From Bacilli bacterium (GTDB lineage: Bacteria > Bacillota_I > Bacilli_A > RFN20 > CAG-826): a stretch of 13,141 nucleotides of DNA. The stretch covers positions 1 to 13,141 of the forward strand of contig JAEDNC010000015.1 of the NCBI GenBank assembly GCA_016302705.1. The letters are read 5' to 3'. The position numbers were made by a program, and so were the translations under genes. How positions within the stretch are numbered: the stretch's first letter is position 1; each line of letters begins with the position of its first letter. Shown piece after piece: positions 8,131 through 13,141 of this stretch. The notes beneath the pieces are model-generated. The model did no database searches, was not told the origin of the DNA, and saw nothing but the letters and a program-made list of their open reading frames with translations.

Positions 8131-9825
8131 TTATTCTCCAATAAAATCTAAAGTAATGTCTTTTGCCTTTGGTAGTCTTCCAATTTGCAAAAGGTTCATA
8201 TATAGGGATTGTAAGTCCACTGATTTATTTCTACTGACACCATAGATAAACATTTTTCTATTGAAAATATGTTCGATGACAGTTTGTAACTCTGCTTGCA
8301 TGTCTTTGCTATTAACTTTTTCAGCAAGTTTAGGCATCGCGTATTCTAAGACAACAATATTTTTAGAGGCCACTAATGGTCGACCATCAATTAATAAGGT
8401 TGCTGCTTTGCCTACTACTGGATGAGTGGCTAAGCGTTTGATATTTTTCCAACCATCAAGTAACTCTGCTTTGATTTCTTTTTTAGAAACCACCATGACG
8501 TTTACCATTAAGGAATCATTGATTTCAAAGTTGTCTTCTTTTTCTGCGTCTTTAAGGTAGATAACGTTGTCATTAATAGTGATGTCGCCCTCTAGTTGTG
8601 GAACTTTCTCTTTCTTTTCTTCTACAACAGTTTTTACTACTTCTTTTACAGGTTCTGGAGTATGAATATATGTAGGTTCTTGCTTCTTTTGTTCAATAAC
8701 AGGCTCGACTTTTGTCACTTTTGGAGTGGTCATAACTGGTTTAACTACTGTGTCTAAAGAAGTAAGTTTAATTAATGTAATTTCAAAGATTGGATTGATA
8801 GAAGTGACATTCTTATAATCCTTAACAGTGCTCATTAAGATATCAATCATTTGAATTGCTAAGTCACTAGGAACGTTTCTAGATAATTCAGTAGCTTCTT
8901 CTTCATTTAATGTTTCTAAATAATCCTTATTAGCGGAAGAATTAAAGATAACAATATCCTTTAGGATAAGAAGAAGATCTTCAGTTAATCTTTTGATATC
9001 TGTTCCTTTACTAACATAGTTATTAAGTCTAGAAAGGACATCGCTCATATCATGATTGATGATGGAATGAATCAATTTGATTTTTTCTTCCTTGCTCTCA
9101 AGAGCAAAGATAGAAAGAATGTCATTAACATTAAGTGTATTGCCAGAGAACGCTAAAACTTTTTCTAGAATAGAAAGAGCGTCTCTCATTCCTCCATCAG
9201 CAAGTTGAACAACAAGTTCAACGGCCTCTTCATTGAACTCTACTCCTTCGTTTTGAAGGACTGCTCTTAATCTTTCTTTGATATCTTTTTCACTGACTTT
9301 ATTAAAGTCATATCTTTGGCATCTACTTAAGATAGTTGGAAGAATCTTATGAGGTTCGGTGGTTGCTAAAATGAAGATGACATGTTCTGGTGGTTCCTCT
9401 AATGTCTTTAATAAGGCATTAAATGCACCTGTAGATAACATATGAACTTCGTCGATAATATAAACCTTATATTTACCTAAAATTGTTCCGTATTTGACTT
9501 TGTCAATTAATTCACGGATTTCATCAACACCGTTATTGGATGCAGCGTCTAGTTCTAAAACATCTGGGTGACTACCTTCAGTGATAGCGACACAGTTCTT
9601 ACATTCGTTGCATTGACAGCCTAAACCATGTTCACAGTTAAGTGCTTTGGCAAATAATTTTGCCATTGTAGTTTTCCCAGTTCCACGAGGACCTGCAAAA
9701 AGATATGCGTGAGCGATTTTTCCAGTTGCTAATGCATTTTTTAAAGTTTTAACAATATGTTCTTGTCCAGCGACCTCTTCAAAAGTCTGAGGACGATAAG
9801 TTCTATATAATGCTTTATACGCCAT
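8131..9825 (-). CDS. dnaX: DNA polymerase III subunit gamma/tau (clamp-loader ATPase)
   Basis: The ATPase of the clamp loader; tau also bridges the polymerase and the replicative helicase. The AAA+ module shows Walker A GPRGTGKTT (45-53), a zinc module with Cys64, 70/72, 75 and 78, Walker B DEVH (125-128) and the arginine-finger SRC (167-169). Domain III runs to about 360. A Lys/Glu/Val/Pro-rich linker (about 365-425) follows, then a C-terminal tau domain of ~130 residues. Length (564) is normal for Firmicutes. I saw no A-AAA-AAG slippery site, so a frameshifted gamma form is not indicated. The ATG is preceded by CAGGT. First gene of the seven-gene operon; the leader predicted from the promoter is only ~10 nt. 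Confidence 0.97.
   Translation of the reverse strand: MAYKALYRTYRPQTFEEVAGQEHIVKTLKNALATGKIAHAYLFAGPRGTGKTTMAKLFAKALNCEHGLGCQCNECKNCVAITEGSHPDVLELDAASNNGVDEIRELIDKVKYGTILGKYKVYIIDEVHMLSTGAFNALLKTLEEPPEHVIFILATTEPHKILPTILSRCQRYDFNKVSEKDIKERLRAVLQNEGVEFNEEAVELVVQLADGGMRDALSILEKVLAFSGNTLNVNDILSIFALESKEEKIKLIHSIINHDMSDVLSRLNNYVSKGTDIKRLTEDLLLILKDIVIFNSSANKDYLETLNEEEATELSRNVPSDLAIQMIDILMSTVKDYKNVTSINPIFEITLIKLTSLDTVVKPVMTTPKVTKVEPVIEQKKQEPTYIHTPEPVKEVVKTVVEEKKEKVPQLEGDITINDNVIYLKDAEKEDNFEINDSLMVNVMVVSKKEIKAELLDGWKNIKRLATHPVVGKAATLLIDGRPLVASKNIVVLEYAMPKLAEKVNSKDMQAELQTVIEHIFNRKMFIYGVSRNKSVDLQSLYMNLLQIGRLPKAKDITLDFIGE
8136..8139 (-). promoter_or_regulatory. Shine-Dalgarno deciding the ybaB start
   Basis: GGAG on the minus strand, nine bases before the ATG at 8126, inside the last codons of dnaX. 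It supports the ATG over the TTG at 8141, which overlaps the GGAG and has no comparable site of its own. Confidence 0.7.
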
Positions 9826-9842
9826 AAATTTACCTGTTAATA

Positions 9843-9871
9843 AGTATACATTAGAGTTTCAAGAGTTTGAA
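9843..9871 (-). promoter_or_regulatory. Putative promoter of the dnaX operon
   Basis: On the minus strand TTCAAA (9866-9871) and TATACT (9843-9848) are spaced by 17 nt; matches are 4/6 and 5/6. Initiation near 9836 would give a very short leader holding the CAGGT ribosome-binding site. The -35 and spacer overlap a run of 9-bp imperfect repeats. Only inspection supports this. Confidence 0.45.
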
Positions 9872-9913
9872 GAACTTAATAGAATATTAACGAATAATTT
9901 TTTCGTTCTTCTT

Positions 9914-9929
9914 ATAATATTAATATTAT
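9914..9929. repeat. 16-bp perfect palindrome in the dnaX/prfA divergent region
   Basis: ATAATATTAATATTAT reads identically on both strands and sits directly upstream of the prfA -10 element, where a -35 would normally be contacted. It could be an operator-like site or simply AT-rich sequence; no regulator is identifiable. Confidence 0.5.
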
Positions 9930-9937
9930 GGTATAAT
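9929..9937 (+). promoter_or_regulatory. Extended -10 promoter of prfA operon
   Basis: TGG followed by a perfect TATAAT (9932-9937) forms an extended -10 element. The -35 position (about 9909-9914, TTCTTA) is poor, which is tolerated in extended -10 promoters. Initiation near 9944 gives a ~16-nt leader containing the GAGGT ribosome-binding site of prfA. Confidence 0.7.
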
Positions 9938-9959
9938 CTACCAGGCAAAAGAGGTATTT

Positions 9960-11036
9960 ATGGAAGATAGTATGTTTCAACGACTTATAGTCGCAACTAA
10001 AAGATTAGAAGAAATCGATCAAGAATTACTTGATGAAAACACTGTTAAGGATATTAAACACTTTAGAGAGATTTCTAAAGAAAGAGCAGTCTTAGAACCT
10101 CAAGTTGAGGCTTTTAATCGTTACCAAAAATACCAAGCTGAATTAGAAGAAGCTATCGAAATGGGAAATGATAGTGACCCAGAATTATCTGAAATGGGCA
10201 AAGAAGAAGCTAAAAGATTAACTAAAGAGTTAGAAAACCTTGAAGCAGAACTTAGAGAACTTCTTTTACCAAAAGATCCTAACGATGATAAAAACATCAT
10301 TGTTGAAATTAGAGGTGCTGCTGGTGGAGATGAAGCCAATATTTTCGCAGGCGACTTATTCAGAATGTATACAAGATACGCAGAAGCACAAGGGTGGAAA
10401 ATTCAAATGATGGACCAATATCCTTCTGAAGCTGGTGGTTTCTCCCAAGTATCATTCATGATTAAAGGTAAAATGGTGTATTCCAAACTTAAGTTTGAAT
10501 CTGGAGCGCATCGTGTTCAAAGAGTTCCTAAAACTGAAGCTAGTGGAAGAATTCACACAAGTACCGCAACTGTCTTAGTTATGCCTGAGGCAGAGGAAAT
10601 CGATGTTGAAATCAATCCAAACGACTTACAAGTTGATACATATCACTCTCAAGGTGCTGGTGGACAAAACGTTAATAAAACTGAGTCCGCTGTCCGTATT
10701 ACACATATTCCAACTGGTATTGTCGTCGCGTGCCAAACTGAAAAGTCTCAAATTCAAAACCGTGAAATCGCAATGCAAATGTTAAGAGCAAAGATGTATT
10801 CCACAATGCTTGAAAAGCAACAAGAAGAAATTGGAAACGAAAGAAGACTTAAAATCGGAACTGGTGAAAGAAGTGAAAAAGTTAGAACTTATAACTACCC
10901 ACAGAACCGTGTTACCGATCATAGAATTGGTTTCACTATCCAAAAATTAGATAGAGTCATGGAAGGTGATTTAGAAGAAATTATTGAAGCCTTAATTCAC
11001 TATGACCAATCTCAAAAAATCGCAGGTGAGAACTAA
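9960..11036 (+). CDS. prfA: Peptide chain release factor 1 (RF1)
   Basis: RF1 recognises UAA and UAG in the ribosomal A site and triggers peptide release. The catalytic GGQ loop is GAGGQNVNK, with Gln236 encoded at 10665-10667. The stop-codon recognition loop reads PKT (190-192), followed by GRIHTSTATV. This PxT form marks RF1 rather than RF2, which has SPF. The first ~100 residues form the coiled helical domain 1; total length of 358 is standard. GAGGT lies five bases before the ATG. The stop TAA overlaps the prmC start by one base (TAATG). Prominent use of TAA and TAG in this window fits a genome that relies on RF1. Confidence 0.98.
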   Translation: MEDSMFQRLIVATKRLEEIDQELLDENTVKDIKHFREISKERAVLEPQVEAFNRYQKYQAELEEAIEMGNDSDPELSEMGKEEAKRLTKELENLEAELRELLLPKDPNDDKNIIVEIRGAAGGDEANIFAGDLFRMYTRYAEAQGWKIQMMDQYPSEAGGFSQVSFMIKGKMVYSKLKFESGAHRVQRVPKTEASGRIHTSTATVLVMPEAEEIDVEINPNDLQVDTYHSQGAGGQNVNKTESAVRITHIPTGIVVACQTEKSQIQNREIAMQMLRAKMYSTMLEKQQEEIGNERRLKIGTGERSEKVRTYNYPQNRVTDHRIGFTIQKLDRVMEGDLEEIIEALIHYDQSQKIAGEN

Positions 11037-11896
11037 TGACTTACCGTGAACTTTATTTCAATTTACAAAAAAGAAAATCTAAATATTTAAATAACACCAC
11101 AATTAAAAGTCTCCTTCAAGATGATGGAAATTTTTCTGATTTTTTTAACCTTATTAATCATTTTGATGAACAAGTTAAAAACGTAGATCAAATTGAATCC
11201 AATATTGTTAGAATTGAAGCTGGTGAACCTATTCAATATGTCCTTGGATATGCATTTTTTGTTAACTCAAATTATGTTGTAAGTAAAGATGTGTTAATTC
11301 CTAGACAAGAAACAGAAGAGCTCGCTGTTGCAACTTTAAAAACAATCGTGAAGATGTTTGGAAAAGAACCAAAAATTAAGATTGTTGATATCGGAACTGG
11401 CTCAGGAATTCTCGGTATCTATCTTAAAGAGTATTTTCCAAATTCAAGTGTGATTTGCACCGATATTAGCGAAAATTCACTACAAATTGCGAAAATTAAC
11501 GCAAAAAATCACCATGTAGAAATAGATTTTAGACAAGGCGATATGCTCGATCCAATTGAAGATGAAAAAGATGTTGCAGTCATAATTTCAAATCCTCCTT
11601 ATATTGGAGACGAATCCACTGTTGATCCGCAAACTTTAAAATATGAACCACACCTAGCTTTATTTGCTACACCTAAAACTAAATACTACGAAATTATTAT
11701 GTCTACTATCGATTCACAAATCCTTGCAGACAAGTATTTGCTAGCCTTTGAAATAGGTGAAGATATGAAAGAAGAACTAACCCACTTAATTGAAACCAAT
11801 TATAAGGGAATTATGTACAAGTTTGAAAAAGATATTTATGGTAAAACAAGATTCCTATATATCATTAAAGATGAAGGTATCACTTATGTTGCGTAA
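11036..11896 (+). CDS. prmC: Release factor glutamine methyltransferase PrmC (HemK)
   Basis: Uses SAM to N5-methylate the Gln of the GGQ motif in release factors, acting directly on the product of the gene before it. The N-terminal helical substrate-binding domain (about 1-85) is followed by a Rossmann methyltransferase domain. Motif I VDIGTGSG is at 117-124, and the catalytic NPPY, which binds the glutamine amide, is at 186-189. Length of 286 is normal. Its ATG overlaps the prfA stop by one base, with AGGTGAG five bases upstream inside prfA, so expression is coupled. The 3' end overlaps tsaC by 11 nt. Confidence 0.96.
   Translation: MTYRELYFNLQKRKSKYLNNTTIKSLLQDDGNFSDFFNLINHFDEQVKNVDQIESNIVRIEAGEPIQYVLGYAFFVNSNYVVSKDVLIPRQETEELAVATLKTIVKMFGKEPKIKIVDIGTGSGILGIYLKEYFPNSSVICTDISENSLQIAKINAKNHHVEIDFRQGDMLDPIEDEKDVAVIISNPPYIGDESTVDPQTLKYEPHLALFATPKTKYYEIIMSTIDSQILADKYLLAFEIGEDMKEELTHLIETNYKGIMYKFEKDIYGKTRFLYIIKDEGITYVA
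11874..11877 (+). promoter_or_regulatory. Shine-Dalgarno deciding the tsaC start
   Basis: AAGG (within GAAGGT) lies eight bases before the ATG at 11886, inside the 3' end of prmC. It favours that start over the in-frame ATGs at 11790 and 11871. Confidence 0.65.
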
Positions 11897-12473
11897 AGAT
11901 TTTGAACTTGCTAAAAATGCTTTAGATAAATCACAAGTTATTGCGTTTCCAACTGAGACTGTAATGGGTTTAGGAGTCTATTATAACGACTTTGAAGCAT
12001 ATAACTTATTAAACAAGATTAAATGCCGTCCAGAAGACAAGCCTTATACTTTAATGCTTGGAGATGTTAATGACATTTCTAAATATGCTTATATTGATGA
12101 AAGAGCAGAAAAAGTAATTAGAGCTTTTATGCCAGGAGAAATTACTATCTTACTCAGAAGTAAAAATCTTCCTAATTATGTTACTCATAAAACAGGAATT
12201 ATTGGTATTAGAGTTCCTGATTTAAATGAATTACAAGAGTTCTTATGCTATATCAAGACTCCACTACTTGTTCCTAGTGCGAATAAAAGTGGTGAGAAAC
12301 CAGCGTTAAATAGTAATGAAGTAAAACACATATTCTTAAATGAATTAGGATATATATTTGAAGGAACCGCTAAAGGAGGAGTACCATCTACCCTAGTTGA
12401 CCTTACAAATAAAGAAGTTAAAATTTATAGAGAAGGGAATATCAAATTAAAAGATATTCTTGATGTCATTTAA
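11886..12473 (+). CDS. tsaC: L-threonylcarbamoyladenylate synthase (TsaC/YrdC/Sua5 family)
   Basis: Makes L-threonylcarbamoyladenylate from threonine, bicarbonate and ATP, the first step of tRNA t6A37 modification for ANN codons. The family motifs are AFPTETVMGLG near the N terminus, KCRPEDKPYTLML (the KxR...K nucleotide-binding segment), PSANKSGEKPA and a C-terminal STLVDL. I start at the ATG 11886-11888 (195 residues), because it has a spaced Shine-Dalgarno and the protein then begins just before the first conserved strand. Earlier in-frame ATGs would add up to 32 non-conserved residues inside prmC. The length fits the short TsaC form, without the extra Sua5 domain. Order prfA-prmC-tsaC is as in Bacillus (ywlC). 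Confidence 0.94.
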   Translation: MLRKDFELAKNALDKSQVIAFPTETVMGLGVYYNDFEAYNLLNKIKCRPEDKPYTLMLGDVNDISKYAYIDERAEKVIRAFMPGEITILLRSKNLPNYVTHKTGIIGIRVPDLNELQEFLCYIKTPLLVPSANKSGEKPALNSNEVKHIFLNELGYIFEGTAKGGVPSTLVDLTNKEVKIYREGNIKLKDILDVI

Positions 12474-12480
12474 AAGGAGT
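12474..12480 (+). promoter_or_regulatory. Strong Shine-Dalgarno of rpiB
   Basis: AAGGAGT directly follows the tsaC stop codon and lies nine bases before the ATG at 12490. It settles the rpiB start against an in-frame ATG at 12460 within tsaC. Confidence 0.85.
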
Positions 12481-12489
12481 AAAACAACT

Positions 12490-12927
12490 ATGAAAATTGC
12501 AGTCGGAAGCGATCATGGCGGATTAGAATATAAGAACGCTATTAAAGAACATTTAGAAAAACAAGGATACGAAGTAATTGACGTAGGAACATATTCAAAA
12601 GATAGTTGCCACTATCCAATTTATGGAGAAGGTGTTGCTAGAAAAGTAGCTTCTAAAGAATGTGATTACGGTGTGGTTATTTGTACTTCTGGAGAAGGTA
12701 TTTCTATCGCTGCTAACAAAGTTAAAGGTGTTAGATGTGGAATCGCATATAACGATGATGTTGCTAGATTAATGAGACAACATAATAACGCTAATGTCAT
12801 CTCATTTGGACAAGCCTTTATGTCTTTAGAAGATGTTCTTAGAAGAGTAGATATATTCTTAAACACTGAATTTGAAGGTGGAAGACATCAAACTAGAGTC
12901 GACATGATTTCTAATATCGACAAGTAA
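12490..12927 (+). CDS. rpiB: Ribose-5-phosphate isomerase B
   Basis: Interconverts ribose 5-phosphate and ribulose 5-phosphate in the pentose phosphate pathway (RpiB/LacA/LacB family). From the ATG at 12490 the protein has 145 residues and begins MKIAVGSDHGG, where Asp8-His9 bind substrate. The catalytic Cys65 and His98 (RQHNNAN) align with Cys66 and His99 of Escherichia coli RpiB. The loop after the Cys reads CTSGEGISIAANK instead of the common CGTG(V/I)GISIAANK. The C-terminal EGGRHQTRV segment is intact. An alternative start at 12460 would overlap tsaC and has no good ribosome-binding site. Last gene of the prfA unit. LacA/LacB function is less likely, because only one such gene is present and no lac genes are seen. 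Confidence 0.93.
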   Translation: MKIAVGSDHGGLEYKNAIKEHLEKQGYEVIDVGTYSKDSCHYPIYGEGVARKVASKECDYGVVICTSGEGISIAANKVKGVRCGIAYNDDVARLMRQHNNANVISFGQAFMSLEDVLRRVDIFLNTEFEGGRHQTRVDMISNIDK

Positions 12928-12950
12928 TAACGATAAAAAAATATAAAATT

Positions 12951-12975
12951 AGACCTATTATATAGGTCTTTTTTT
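12951..12975 (+). terminator. Rho-independent terminator after rpiB
   Basis: AGACCTAT (12951-12958) and ATAGGTCT (12962-12969) form a perfect 8-bp stem with a 3-nt loop, followed by a run of seven T (12969-12975) and preceded by an A-rich stretch. It ends the prfA-prmC-tsaC-rpiB unit. Confidence 0.9.
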
Positions 12976-13027
12976 GAATGGAATTTTCTCAATTAAAAAA
13001 TTCAGTTTTTCTTACTCTTTATTAATA

Positions 13028-13141
13028 TGTGGGGGTTTTAATTGAAAGCCGTACATAAAAGTCCGCAATAAAAAAAGATAGTTTAGTTTTTGCTGTGTGC
13101 GGATCCCCGGAAACACGAAATCTATAACAAAAGGAAAAAAT
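13028..13141 (+). promoter_or_regulatory. Candidate structured 5' leader of the gene beyond the right edge; class unknown
   Basis: No coding frame is evident here. The segment has GC-rich islands in an otherwise AT-rich gap and contains several complementary pairs. A local hairpin GGTTTT/AAAGCC (13034-13050) has a 5-nt loop. TCCGCA (13062-13067) can pair with TGCGGA (13098-13103). GGGGG (13031-13035) can pair with TCCCC (13104-13108, one G-U). CCGTAC (13049-13054) competes for GTGCGG (13097-13102). GTGT (13095-13098) can pair with ACAC (13113-13116). AAAAGGA at 13129-13135 looks like a Shine-Dalgarno, so a plus-strand gene probably starts at or just past the edge. I do not recognise a known riboswitch or ribosomal-protein leader consensus. 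A promoter upstream (about 13001-13028) is possible but weak. Confidence 0.4.

Noticed and set aside
8131..8700. Programmed frameshift in dnaX giving a gamma form
   Set aside because: I looked in the Lys/Glu-rich linker for a slippery A-AAA-AAG type heptamer in the right phase and found none.
9889..9907. Inverted repeat AACGAA/TTCGTT as a terminator
   Set aside because: No T-run follows the stem on either strand in the right place, and both flanking genes start, not end, here.
9826..9959. Small SRP RNA (scRNA) gene next to dnaX, as in Bacillus
   Set aside because: The GGAAGG...AGCAGCC-type SRP domain IV core is absent and the gap is filled by the two promoters.
11790..11885. Longer tsaC starting at 11790 or 11871
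   Set aside because: The added residues are encoded inside conserved prmC sequence in another frame and match nothing in TsaC; the ATG at 11886 has a well-placed AAGG.
12460..12489. Longer rpiB starting at 12460
   Set aside because: It would overlap the tsaC end, lacks a ribosome-binding site, and puts ten residues before the canonical MKIAVGSDHGG start.
13028..13141. tmRNA, RNase P RNA or tRNA at the right edge
   Set aside because: None of the expected conserved elements (tmRNA tRNA-like ends, RNase P P4 core, T-arm GTTCRANNC with CCA) is present in the visible part.
1..13141. CRISPR, insertion sequence, phage or defence system
   Set aside because: No regularly spaced repeats, transposase, integrase, nuclease or effector domains are visible; all thirteen genes have identified families.

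Overview
The window is AT-rich, gene-dense DNA from a low-GC Gram-positive bacterium (Bacillota). Gene content and order match two conserved Bacillus-type blocks: dnaX-ybaB-recR-tmk-holB-ricT-rsmI and prfA-prmC-tsaC-rpiB. The compact layout, the strong preference for TAA/TAG stops and the loss of several genes found between these in Bacillus suggest an uncultured, somewhat reduced Bacilli lineage (Erysipelotrichia, RF39 or relatives of Mollicutes). That placement is inference. The standard code works: all 18 Trp codons are TGG.

Layout. (1) Nt 1-1871, plus strand: the 3' part of a large glycoside hydrolase family 81 gene (endo-beta-1,3-glucanase), the only accessory gene here; it runs off the left edge. 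(2) A bidirectional terminator separates it from the convergent gene typA/bipA (minus strand, 1917-3749), which has its own promoter. (3) Nt 3853-9825, minus strand: a tight seven-gene operon read from right to left as dnaX, ybaB/ebfC, recR, tmk, holB, ricT, rsmI, ending in a terminator just after rsmI. It combines clamp-loader subunits (DnaX, HolB), recombination mediator (RecR), dTMP kinase, a nucleoid-associated protein, the RNase Y partner RicT and a 16S rRNA methyltransferase. (4) A 134-nt divergent intergenic region carries promoters for both sides and an AT-rich perfect palindrome. (5) Nt 9960-12927, plus strand: prfA (RF1), prmC (methylates the RF1 GGQ loop), tsaC (tRNA t6A synthesis) and rpiB (ribose-5-phosphate isomerase B), with overlapping or near-touching junctions and a clear terminator. 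(6) Nt 12976-13141: a non-coding stretch ending in a Shine-Dalgarno-like sequence at the right edge. It contains locally GC-rich segments with several competing pairings and looks like the structured 5' leader of the next gene.

Most of the window is ordinary housekeeping sequence. The items most worth following up are the unidentified leader at the right edge, the GH81 glucanase embedded beside core genes, and the complete absence of TGA codons (stop or sense) in all thirteen genes. I found no CRISPR array, insertion sequence, tRNA, rRNA or defence system. There is no gene-free stretch longer than 300 nt.
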